DNA of 12,401 bases from an uncultured Clostridia bacterium. GTDB taxonomy: Bacteria; Bacillota; Clostridia; Oscillospirales; Ruminococcaceae. Below the pieces are notes generated by a model, which saw only the letters and a program-made list of their open reading frames with translations, had not been told where the DNA came from and did not search any database. Each line of letters begins with the position of its first letter. Position 1 is the stretch's first letter. A program made the position numbers and the translations under genes. Below are positions 1 to 5,930 of this stretch, in pieces. Location of the stretch: contig CALXKG010000090.1 in the NCBI GenBank assembly GCA_944388825.1, positions 1 through 12,401 of the forward strand, given 5' to 3'.

Positions 1-161
1 ATTAAATCACATTTTTTCCGGCGGCATGTACGGCGGAAAAAATACCTTGATCGGGACAAGTGTCGACCGTAGGGAGGCATGCAGTCCCGATGTTATCTGT
101 CGAAAAACTTGTTTTTCGACAGTCTCATCCCCCCTCCGCATCAAACGGAGGGGGGATTTTT
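1..161 (+). ncRNA. 3' part of a probable structured RNA, family not identified
   Basis: Three consecutive perfect or near-perfect hairpins precede a terminator on the plus strand. The first is 11-20 pairing with 34-43 (10 bp). The second is 50-57 with 84-91 (ATCGGGAC/GTCCCGAT, 8 bp), enclosing a 26-nt internal region. The third is 97-108 with 111-122 (12 bp). No convincing protein frame runs through this stretch: frame 2 stays open but resembles no protein I know and would have to read through the terminator into the antisense of the next gene. Unbroken helices ending in a strong terminator suggest a non-coding RNA or a long structured 3' UTR whose start lies outside the window. I cannot name the family. 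The raiA-motif RNA and 6S RNA are candidates to test, without sequence-level support from me. Confidence 0.45.
128..161 (+). terminator. Rho-independent terminator, plus strand
   Basis: An 11-bp stem pairs 128-138 (TCCCCCCTCCG) with 146-156 (CGGAGGGGGGA) around a 7-nt loop, followed by TTTTT at 157-161. There is no A-tract on the left side, so it works only for rightward transcription. It ends the RNA entering from the left edge, and faces the end of the nitroreductase gene, which shows no terminator of its own. Confidence 0.9.
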
Positions 162-179
162 ACCTGTCAGAAGCCTTTG

Positions 180-707
180 TTATTTTGTCCAGATGATGTA
201 CCCTTCTTTGCGGGGCTTTGCGGGCGCTTCCTCGACCGGATAGCCCAGGATGCAGTTGCCGATCCCCTTATAGCTTTCGGGGATGCCCCACTCCCGCATC
301 AGGGCCCTGCCCTCTTCGGTCTCGAAGACTTCCCGGGCGCGGTGGATCCAGCAGCTGCCGAGCCCGACCGCATGGGCTGCGTTTAAAAGGTTCCCCATCA
401 CGAGGCTGCCGTCCTCGGCAAAAACACCGGGACGGCTGGAATCGGCGAAGACGATCAGTACGGTCGGCGCGCCGTAAAACGGATGTCCGTCCGGGTTGCC
501 CATGACGGCGGCGTTCATCCGCTCCAGCTTTTCGATCAGCGCCGGGTCCTGCACGACGGCGATCAGCGGCTCCTGGGTGCCCATGGCGGTCGGGGCCCAG
601 GTGCCGGCTTCCAGGACGGCGTCAAGGGCTTCCTTTTCCACCTGCCGGGCCTCATATTTGCGGCAGCTGCGCCTGGTTTTGAGGGAATCCAATACTGCGT
701 TTGTCAT
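180..707 (-). CDS. Nitroreductase family protein (FMN-dependent)
   Basis: 175 aa, a typical length for small, single-domain FMN nitroreductases, which reduce nitro compounds, quinones or similar acceptors with NAD(P)H in the cytoplasm. The N-terminal RRSCRKY (about 12-18) is the usual phosphate-binding RRSxRxY segment of FMN-binding family members. WAPTAMGTQ (about 37-45) matches the family's APSAxNxQP position, and DGSLVMGNLLNAAHAVGLGSCW (about 98-119) is the conserved helix plus flavin-contacting GLGSCW. The ATG is preceded by AAAGGAGCG about 6 nt upstream, so the start is secure. The gene converges on the terminated RNA at 1-161 and is transcribed alone. I see no strong promoter upstream. 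The natural substrate cannot be told from sequence. Confidence 0.92.
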   Translation of the reverse strand: MTNAVLDSLKTRRSCRKYEARQVEKEALDAVLEAGTWAPTAMGTQEPLIAVVQDPALIEKLERMNAAVMGNPDGHPFYGAPTVLIVFADSSRPGVFAEDGSLVMGNLLNAAHAVGLGSCWIHRAREVFETEEGRALMREWGIPESYKGIGNCILGYPVEEAPAKPRKEGYIIWTK

Positions 708-910
708 AAAGACGCTCCTTTCAAAAAAGTCTCTGATTTACGAAATGGTTGAAACAACAACTTGATGGAAAAGCACTACCTAAAAGGCTCCCTCTCCGAG
801 TCGCGTTTTGTGATTTTCTCCGCAGGAGAAAATGCCAGCCATGCCGTACGGCTGGCAAACAAAACCGATGTGCGAAGCGGGGAGCTTGGCCGCGCAGCAG
901 GCTGAAGGAG

Positions 911-919
911 TGTGGATAA
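911..919 (-). promoter_or_regulatory. Perfect DnaA-box match
   Basis: TGTGGATAA is the exact reverse complement of the consensus DnaA box TTATCCACA. It is isolated here, inside the repeat region, and overlaps the -35 position of a weak plus-strand promoter candidate. A single box has little predictive value. Confidence 0.35.
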
Positions 920-945
920 ACAGCTTTGCTGTATAACCATATAAT
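917..945 (+). promoter_or_regulatory. Possible plus-strand promoter inside the repeat
   Basis: TAAACA (917-922, 4 of 6 consensus) and a perfect TATAAT (940-945) lie 17 bp apart. Transcription would run from about 952 through the downstream hairpins towards the end of alr, giving an antisense RNA. The -35 is weak, so this may be chance. Confidence 0.3.
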
Positions 946-1147
946 GCAAATTTCTTGAAGAAAAAACAATTTTCATTTGTTTTTTCAACTCCTTCCGGCG
1001 CATCTGCGCCACCTCCCTCGAAGAGGGAGGCTGGGGTTTGTGCCTTCCGAAAATATGGGATTCTTAAGGGGCTTGCTCCTTAAGCGGATGGGGGAGGCAG
1101 CGCCTTTGGCGGATTCTTAAGACAGAGCCTTAAGGGCGCCGATACAA

Positions 1148-2350
1148 TCACTCATTGCTTAAAACAGCCAGGTTATCTGATAAATAATTGACCTCCCCGA
1201 CCTCTTTGCCGTCCCGGAAATACACCCGCGGCACCCGCTTGCCGATCAGGCAGAACAGCTCATAGCTGATGGTCCCGGCGTACCGGGCCAGTTCGTCAAA
1301 GGTGATCTCTTCTTCCCCGTCTTTCCCGACGATGGTGACAGAGTCGTCCTCTTTGACATCCGGGATACCGGTCACGTCCACCATGATCTGGTCCATACAG
1401 ACGCTGCCGATGACCCTCGCCCGCCGCCCGTGGATGAGGACGCTCGCCCTGCCGGACATACACCGCAGGTACCCGTCCGCATACCCGATCGGAACGGTCG
1501 CGATAACCGTCGGGGAACCGGTCACATACCGGCGGCCATAGCTCACCGGGTTCTCCGGCCCCAGCGTCTTGACCATCGTCACAACCGAGCGGATGGACAG
1601 AAGCGGCCGCAGCGGCAGCGCACATCCTTCCCGGGTGTCGACCGGCATCCCGTAAAGGATGATGCCAGCCCGGACATAGTCGTACCGGCAGTCCCGCAGG
1701 TTCTCGATACCGGCGGAGTTTTGCAGGTGCTTGCAGGCGAACCGGACGCCCCGCGCTTCCAGCGCATCGACCGTCCGGTCGAACCGTTCCCGCTGAAGGC
1801 GGGTGTAGTCCTCCCCTTCCCCGGTGATGTCGTCGGCGGAAGAGAAATGGCTGAAGATCCCCTCCGCCTTCAGCCCCGGGAGCCGGACAGCCGCCTCGAT
1901 CTCGGGCAGCGGGTCGGTATCCTCCCGGACGACAAACCCGATCCGGCCCATGCCGGTGTCGAGTTTCAGATGTACCCGGACCTGGACGCCCCGTAAAGCC
2001 GCTTCGGCGGAGAGGGCGCGGGCATAGGGCACAGAATGCACCGTCTGGATGATATCATGCGCCGCAAGGTCGGCGGCCCTTTTCCACGGGGTCGGCCCCA
2101 GCACCAGGATATCCCCGGGGATCCCGTGCCGCCGGAGGGAGAGCGCCTCCTCCAGGTTGCTGACCGCAAAAAAACGGATGCCGAGCCTGGCCAGCTCGCC
2201 CGCGATATACTGGTCGCCATGTCCATAGGCGTCCGCCTTGACAACGGCGATGATCCCGGTCTTTTCCGGAAGGGCGCGGCGGATCGCGTGCAGGTTTTCC
2301 TTCAGAGCGTCCAGATCGATCTCGGCCCAGGTGCGTTTTAGAAACTCCAT
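1148..2350 (-). CDS. alr: Alanine racemase (PLP-dependent)
   Basis: 400 aa. Interconverts L- and D-alanine, supplying D-Ala for peptidoglycan. The N-terminal alanine-racemase TIM barrel carries the PLP lysine in VVKADAYGHG (K38), the conserved DTGMGRIG (131-138) and HLQNSAG (208-214, usually HxANSAG), and the PLP-site segment RAGIILYG (227-234). The C-terminal beta domain carries the second catalytic base in SYGRRY (Tyr271 region), VPIGYADGY (286-294) and CMDQIMVDVT (318-327). Length and motif order are normal, so the enzyme should be active. The ATG has AAAGGA 10 nt upstream (2361-2366). It has its own extended -10 promoter at 2408-2416, although readthrough from aroD upstream is possible because no terminator separates them. 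No clear terminator follows. Many Clostridia carry two racemases; whether this is the main one cannot be told here. Confidence 0.97.
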   Translation of the reverse strand: MEFLKRTWAEIDLDALKENLHAIRRALPEKTGIIAVVKADAYGHGDQYIAGELARLGIRFFAVSNLEEALSLRRHGIPGDILVLGPTPWKRAADLAAHDIIQTVHSVPYARALSAEAALRGVQVRVHLKLDTGMGRIGFVVREDTDPLPEIEAAVRLPGLKAEGIFSHFSSADDITGEGEDYTRLQRERFDRTVDALEARGVRFACKHLQNSAGIENLRDCRYDYVRAGIILYGMPVDTREGCALPLRPLLSIRSVVTMVKTLGPENPVSYGRRYVTGSPTVIATVPIGYADGYLRCMSGRASVLIHGRRARVIGSVCMDQIMVDVTGIPDVKEDDSVTIVGKDGEEEITFDELARYAGTISYELFCLIGKRVPRVYFRDGKEVGEVNYLSDNLAVLSNE

Positions 2351-2407
2351 TGGTATCGGGTCCTTTCAACGAAAAATGCGTGCAAAACGGGGTTGCGCTA
2401 TCTTTAT

Positions 2408-2416
2408 ATTATACCA
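2408..2416 (-). promoter_or_regulatory. Extended -10 promoter for alr
   Basis: Read on the minus strand, TGG-TATAAT is a perfect -10 hexamer with the TGn extension, in the 96-bp gap between aroD and alr. No good -35 lies at 17 bp, which is tolerated by extended -10 promoters. Transcription would start near 2401, giving a leader of about 50 nt before the alr ATG. Confidence 0.6.
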
Positions 2417-2446
2417 GACCCGCCGGCAAAAACCAGACCCAAAATA

Positions 2447-3202
2447 TTAAATTTGCAGATACGGCAGGACCCTGGCCATCATTTCCGCCGACATCTGCCC
2501 GGGCGCGGACGACGCCCCGACCGTCCCAAAGGTGACGGCGCTGCCGCTGAAGCTGCCGCAGAGCCGGGTCAGCGCCCCCAGCTTCCCCATCGCGACGGTG
2601 ATGAGCGGCGGGTCGTAGATCGCGGCGGCCGTGACGCTGGCGGAAAGCAGCACCAGCACATCCTCCCGGGTATGGGGCATGACCGCGACCTTCATCAGGT
2701 CGGCCCCCATCCGGTTCATCTGGGCAAACCGCCCCATCATTTCGGCGACCGACGGGGTCTTCTCAAAGTCGTGGCTGGAGACGACCACCTTGACCCCTAT
2801 CTGGTGCGCTTCCCAGACGGTACGGGTGGCGGAACCCCCGGCGGTCAGAAGCTCCAGGTCGATGAGGTCGGGCCGCAGCTTTAACAGCTCCCCGACCCGG
2901 TAAACATACCCTTCCCCGCCGGCATCCGCCTGGCCCCCTTCCCCTTTGGTGCGCAGGGTAACAAGGAGCGGGATGCCGCCCAGCGTCTGCCGCAGGTTCC
3001 AGAAGCCCTCCCGCACCATTTCCGGGCGGCGGTAGGAAAAGGAATCCACCCGCCATTCGACCAGGTCGACGCCCCGTCCCTGCCTTGCGGCGGCGGCCTT
3101 TGCCTCTTCGATCAGCCCCGGCAGGGTGGAGGCGGTCAGCGGCACGCAGATCTTCGGGAGCCCTTCGCCGATCGTAAGCCCCCGTACTGTTACCGGCTGC
3201 AT
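2447..3202 (-). CDS. aroD: Type I 3-dehydroquinate dehydratase
   Basis: 251 aa, the usual length for class I (Schiff-base) enzymes. Converts 3-dehydroquinate to 3-dehydroshikimate, step three of the shikimate pathway. All the key residues are visible: EWR (49-51) and TLRTKGEGG (82-90) for substrate binding, the catalytic His144 in VSSHDFEKTP, the Schiff-base Lys171 in LMKVAVMP, Arg213 in LTRLCG, and the lid ASSAPGQ (230-236) with Ser232 and Gln236. The ATG lies one base after the TGA of the upstream hydrolase gene (TGAGATG arrangement), with a GGTGG ribosome site inside the end of that gene, so translation is probably coupled. No other shikimate gene is in the window, so its role there is assumed from the family, not from context. 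Confidence 0.96.
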   Translation of the reverse strand: MQPVTVRGLTIGEGLPKICVPLTASTLPGLIEEAKAAAARQGRGVDLVEWRVDSFSYRRPEMVREGFWNLRQTLGGIPLLVTLRTKGEGGQADAGGEGYVYRVGELLKLRPDLIDLELLTAGGSATRTVWEAHQIGVKVVVSSHDFEKTPSVAEMMGRFAQMNRMGADLMKVAVMPHTREDVLVLLSASVTAAAIYDPPLITVAMGKLGALTRLCGSFSGSAVTFGTVGASSAPGQMSAEMMARVLPYLQI

Positions 3203-3203
3203 C

Positions 3204-3977
3204 TCAAACCACCTGGTTGCGGAGGATGCCGATGCCGGGGATCTCGACCTCGACCGTATCCCCTTTCGCCATCGGCCCGACCCCCGCCGGGGTGCCGGTC
3301 AGCACCGCGTCCCCGGGCAGGAGGGTGATCGCCTCGGTGATAAAACTTAACAGCTCCGCTACGCCGCGGATCAGGAGGGAGGTGCTGCTCCGCTGCTTCT
3401 CGGCGCCGTTTAGCCGGGTGATCACCGTCAGGTCCGCCGGATCCAGCCCCGTCACGATCCGCGGCCCCAGCGGCGCAAAGCCGTCAAACGCCTTGCCGCG
3501 GGTCCACTGTCCCTCTCCCTTCTGGATATCGCGGGCGGTCACGTCGTTGGCCGCCGTCAGCCCGAAGACGTAGGAAAGGGCTTCTTCTTTGGAAACGCGG
3601 GTCATCTTTCTGCCGATGATGACCGCCAGCTCCCCCTCGTAGTCGACGCGGTTGGAGACGGCCGGGTAGACGATGTCCCCGTACGGGTCGTTTAAGCAGG
3701 TGGTGGGCTTGATAAACAAAACCGGCTTTTCCGGCACCCCGTCCCCAAAAGCCTCCTTCATCTCCTCGATATGGTCAAAATAGTTTTTACCGACGCAGAC
3801 CATCTTGCTGCCGTCAAATGGGGCCAGCAGCTTACATTCGCATACCGCCCGGTGCCAGCCGGTCTCGACCCCGCCCAGGTAGGGCGCGGCGGTCAGCATA
3901 TATGCTTCCCCATCCCGTTCGGCGGCCCAGCAGGCGCCAGACCCGGTCAGCACGCGGATATATCTTTTCTTTTCCAT
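3204..3977 (-). CDS. Fumarylacetoacetate hydrolase family protein
   Basis: 257 aa from the ATG at 3977. A longer frame begins with TTG at 3998, but AAGGAAGGA sits about 5 nt before the ATG, which decides the start. The family hydrolyses C-C bonds in 1,3-diketo acids or decarboxylates and isomerises related keto acids, using a divalent metal. Features: VGKNYFDHI (62-70), the metal-site segment DYEGELAVIIG (112-122; Glu114 and Glu116), ANDVTARD (143-150) with the third metal ligand Asp, KAFDGFAPLGP (162-172), and TGTPAGVG (227-234). This matches the small, single-domain FAH/HpcE/YcgM-type proteins, including acylpyruvases and oxaloacetate decarboxylases. Substrate is not predictable. First gene of an operon with aroD, driven by the promoter at 4014-4042. 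Confidence 0.9.
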   Translation of the reverse strand: MEKKRYIRVLTGSGACWAAERDGEAYMLTAAPYLGGVETGWHRAVCECKLLAPFDGSKMVCVGKNYFDHIEEMKEAFGDGVPEKPVLFIKPTTCLNDPYGDIVYPAVSNRVDYEGELAVIIGRKMTRVSKEEALSYVFGLTAANDVTARDIQKGEGQWTRGKAFDGFAPLGPRIVTGLDPADLTVITRLNGAEKQRSSTSLLIRGVAELLSFITEAITLLPGDAVLTGTPAGVGPMAKGDTVEVEIPGIGILRNQVV

Positions 3978-4013
3978 GGTATCCTTCCTTTCCGGCAATT
4001 TATTTTTTTATCT

Positions 4014-4042
4014 ATTATACCGGATTTTACGCCGTTTGGCAA
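4014..4042 (-). promoter_or_regulatory. Sigma-A promoter for the hydrolase-aroD operon
   Basis: On the minus strand TTGCCA (4042-4037, 5 of 6 consensus) is separated by exactly 17 bp from a perfect TATAAT (4019-4014). Transcription would start near 4007, about 30 nt before the hydrolase ATG. Such a short leader leaves no room for a riboswitch. Confidence 0.85.
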
Positions 4043-4075
4043 ATATTTTTGCACATCCTCCCCGGCGCACCATCC

Positions 4076-4107
4076 AAAAATCCCCCGCTTCCAACCGGAA
4101 GCGGGGG
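4076..4107 (-). terminator. Rho-independent terminator of the M15 peptidase gene
   Basis: Perfect 11-bp stem CCCCCGCTTCC (4082-4092) with GGAAGCGGGGG (4097-4107) and a 4-nt loop. Read leftwards it is followed by ATTTTT (4081-4076). It lies 16 bp after the M15 stop codon and insulates the following hydrolase operon. Confidence 0.92.
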
Positions 4108-4122
4108 AAAATAAGAGGCTGT

Positions 4123-5301
4123 TCAGTTTGAAGCGCTCCCGGACGAACCGCTGCCGTCCGAAGTCCCGTCAGCGGCGGCGCCGGATACCCCAGAGACGCC
4201 GGAGACACCGGACACCCCGGGCTCAGACGTCCCGGAGACGCCGTCCGCAGCCGGCTGGGAATCGGTCGTGCCAGTGGAGGAAGTCGGGATCGTGACGATA
4301 AAGCCGCCCTCGTTGGTGCCGCTCACTTCATAGCTTCTGCCCACCTGGACCGGCACCTGGGTGGTCGCCCCTTCGCCGGGCACATAGTAGATCAGGTAGG
4401 TCTCGCCCGACCCGGAGACGAACGAATAGGGGTTGGTCGAGTCGTGCAGCTTGATCATGTCGATATATTCTTCCAGGCAGTAGTCCCCGCGCTGGATCGC
4501 CTCGGCGTGGACCGGCCCGACATAGCGCAGATGCCAGGGCTCGGAGACGATGCCGGTGATCGCCTGTTTATCGGCGGTGTACCGGACGATATAGCCGTAC
4601 TGGTAGCAGTTTTCATTAAACCAGGCGTAGGAGCCGGTGCCGTCCAGATAGGCGTACCCGGTCGGGGAAGAGTACATCAGGTCGACCGCGTAGCCGGTGT
4701 GGTGCTCGCTGTGGCCCGCCTGGGCGACCTCGCCGGAACCGGAGCCGCCGGTCGCCGCGATATCCGCTTCATACAGCTCCTGCTGTTCCTCGGCCGTCCG
4801 ATAGGTGCTGGTGACCAGGGTGGAGCTGATGCCGCTGGAGGCCTGGAAGGCGTCCATCATCTCGTTTAAAGCGTTCAGCGCCGGGGTCTTCAGATACATC
4901 TCGGCCACCTTCAGCCCATAGGAATTGGGCTTGTTGCCGTAGAGGATGGTCATGTCCTCCGGCTCAGACGTGTACTCATGGGCGGCGTTGACGAGGATCA
5001 GGTCGCCGGAACGCTCGTCCGCCTCGGTCATCTCGACCGTCGTCCAGCTGACGGGGGGTTCGCTTACTTCCGAGCTTTCGCCGCTTGTGCCCTCGGACAC
5101 GCCCGAACTGATGCTGGAATCGTCCCCGCCGAGCTCCGACAGGGCGCCGATCCCCTTGGAGATCAGCCGCACCGCCCCGTGGACAAGCAGGACAAAAAGC
5201 AGGATGGTGACGACGCACCCGGCGATCAAAATAATCAGGTTGCGGATGTTCAGGGTTTTGCGGCGTCTTCTGACCTTGCGGCCTCTGGATGAATACGACA
5301 C
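4123..5301 (-). CDS. Membrane-anchored D-Ala-D-Ala carboxypeptidase, VanY/M15 family
   Basis: 392 aa if the GTG at 5301 is the start. An in-frame TTG at 5322 is less likely, because GGAAAGGTG (5312-5320) precedes the GTG. A basic N-terminus (RKVRRRRK) and one transmembrane helix (about 22-46) are followed by a Ser/Glu/Gly-rich linker. The outer M15B domain has the zinc motifs SEHHTGYAVDL (His and Asp ligands) and EPWHLRYVG (the general-base Glu and the third ligand His). TYRTAEEQQELY is the family's usual substrate-binding segment. It should cleave the terminal D-Ala from peptidoglycan stem peptides outside the membrane. After the catalytic domain come a short beta-rich segment and a Gly/Ser/Val tail with GVSG repeats. 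Monocistronic, with promoter at 5371-5379 and terminator at 4076-4107. Confidence 0.9.
   Translation of the reverse strand: MSYSSRGRKVRRRRKTLNIRNLIILIAGCVVTILLFVLLVHGAVRLISKGIGALSELGGDDSSISSGVSEGTSGESSEVSEPPVSWTTVEMTEADERSGDLILVNAAHEYTSEPEDMTILYGNKPNSYGLKVAEMYLKTPALNALNEMMDAFQASSGISSTLVTSTYRTAEEQQELYEADIAATGGSGSGEVAQAGHSEHHTGYAVDLMYSSPTGYAYLDGTGSYAWFNENCYQYGYIVRYTADKQAITGIVSEPWHLRYVGPVHAEAIQRGDYCLEEYIDMIKLHDSTNPYSFVSGSGETYLIYYVPGEGATTQVPVQVGRSYEVSGTNEGGFIVTIPTSSTGTTDSQPAADGVSGTSEPGVSGVSGVSGVSGAAADGTSDGSGSSGSASN
4174..4239 (-). repeat. Low-complexity GVSG/GTS codon repeats in the M15 tail
   Basis: Imperfect tandem copies of a 9-bp unit (acgccggag on the plus strand) encode GVSGTSEPGVSGVSGVSGVSG near the peptidase C-terminus. 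Such tracts vary in length by slippage and probably form a flexible, wall-spanning tail. The outer edges are approximate. Confidence 0.6.
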
Positions 5302-5370
5302 TTTGTTTTCACACCTTTCCAAACGGAAAAAGCCCGGCGGTTACCTCGCCCAGGATATTTTGCTTCTTAT

Positions 5371-5379
5371 AGTATAGCA
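5371..5379 (-). promoter_or_regulatory. Extended -10 promoter for the M15 peptidase
   Basis: On the minus strand TGC-TATACT forms an extended -10 element. No clear -35 is seen at 17 bp. The start would be near 5364, giving a leader of about 60 nt to the GTG at 5301. Confidence 0.55.
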
Positions 5380-5559
5380 CATTTGCGGGAAATACGCTAC
5401 TGTTTTCTGTGATTTTGTCGGATTCGGGAAAAAAAGCCCTGTTTTTTCGGTCAAAATGCCTCCCGCCATCCGGCGGCGGCAAGGCCCGGCGCAGGCCCGC
5501 ACCACAACATCTTGTGCCGGAAAGCGGGGGGCGCCTTTCCCCTCTTTCCACCGGATCAT

Positions 5560-5695
5560 TGTGGATAAAAATTGCCGGAAGCCGTCGAAAAACGCCGTGC
5601 GGCGGGCATCCGGTGGACAGCGCCGCGGAAAGTGTGGAAAACCCGCCTTTTCCACTCCCGCCTTCAGGGGAAAAGCCGGTGGAATCGGTGGAAAA
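5560..5695. promoter_or_regulatory. Cluster of DnaA-box-like sites
   Basis: TGTGGATAA at 5560-5568 is a perfect DnaA box. TGTGGAAAA at 5633-5641 fits the relaxed TTWTNCACA. TTTTCCACT (5648-5656) and GGTGGAAAA (5687-5695) each have one mismatch, and GGTGGAATC (5678-5686) has more. The two central sites also form an 8-bp hairpin (5634-5641/5648-5655). There is no dnaA, dnaN or gyr gene nearby, so this is not the standard chromosomal origin context; a DnaA-titrating cluster or coincidence are the alternatives. Confidence 0.35.
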
Positions 5696-5723
5696 GTGGG
5701 TTTGCAAAAAGCCGCCCGAGGAC

Positions 5724-5816
5724 GCCGGACGGAAAATAGCCTTTTTTCGTTCATCTGCCGGTAAAATTTCGAAAAAACCCGGTAAAATTTGTTTATTCGG
5801 CCGTTTTCCGTCCGGC
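5724..5816. repeat. 13-bp inverted repeat enclosing a 12-bp direct repeat
   Basis: GCCGGACGGAAAA (5724-5736) and its exact reverse complement (5804-5816) flank a 67-bp AT-rich core. Inside, CCGGTAAAATTT occurs at 5758-5769 and 5779-5790, a 21-bp period equal to two helical turns, which would place two bound proteins on the same DNA face. Function unknown. Confidence 0.55.
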
Positions 5817-5930
5817 CCGTAAACCGGACGCCGGAGGAAAAAAGCTGGGGAAAACCGCCGCCCGAAAAAGAAAACCGCCCGCATCCCCTTTTCCCTTCCC
5901 AAACCGCAAGATATAGTGGTATCCGGAGCA

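Larger units (their letters stand above)
721..1147. repeat. Gene-free, hairpin-rich intergenic repeat region
   Basis: 427 bp without a credible gene, packed with inverted repeats: 813-821/825-833 (9 bp), 834-840/850-856 (7 bp, containing the 10-bp palindrome GCCGTACGGC), 960-969/977-986 (10 bp), 997-1001/1006-1010 (5 bp), 1012-1019/1023-1030 (CCTCCCTC/GAGGGAGG), 1063-1069/1078-1084 (CTTAAGG/CCTTAAG) and 1116-1121/1129-1134 (CTTAAG). GGATTCTTAAG occurs twice, at 1058-1068 and 1111-1121. The left part GGCTCCCTCTCCGAG (786-800) resembles the inverted complement of 1017-1032, so 786-1032 could be one small MITE- or REP-like element with imperfect ends. The segment CAACTCCTTCCG...CCACCTCCCTCGAAGAGGGAGGC resembles, from memory, an intergenic repeat common in Oscillospiraceae genomes. 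No transposase is present. Confidence 0.6.
5302..5930. other. 629-bp gene-free region with repeats and DnaA-like boxes
   Basis: No credible gene. The long open frames here run into the antisense or out-of-frame of the SLOG gene and have no matching family or ribosome site. Besides the M15 promoter near the left end, it contains a cluster of GTGGAWAA-type motifs (5560-5695), a 13-bp inverted repeat (5724-5736/5804-5816) enclosing two direct copies of CCGGTAAAATTT, and many GGAAAA/TTTTCC runs. No terminator for the SLOG gene is obvious at its right end. A small RNA gene cannot be excluded. Confidence 0.5.

Noticed and set aside
128..161. Terminator serving the nitroreductase gene
   Set aside because: A leftward transcript would not meet a U-tract after the hairpin; the T-run lies only on the plus-strand side.
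1430..1996. 188-residue plus-strand frame opposite alr
   Set aside because: Antisense shadow of a clearly functional alanine racemase, with Arg/Pro/Asp-rich composition and no recognisable features.
3978..3998. Seven-residue upstream extension of the hydrolase starting at TTG
   Set aside because: The strong AAGGAAGGA site lies inside this extension and directly before the ATG at 3977.
4174..4239. CRISPR-like or satellite repeat array
   Set aside because: The 9-bp units are in frame, have no spacers and encode a Gly/Ser/Val tail of the M15 protein.
5302..5322. Upstream TTG start for the M15 peptidase
   Set aside because: No ribosome site precedes it, whereas GGAAAGGTG precedes the GTG at 5301. 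The GTG choice is itself only moderately certain because the spacing is a little long.
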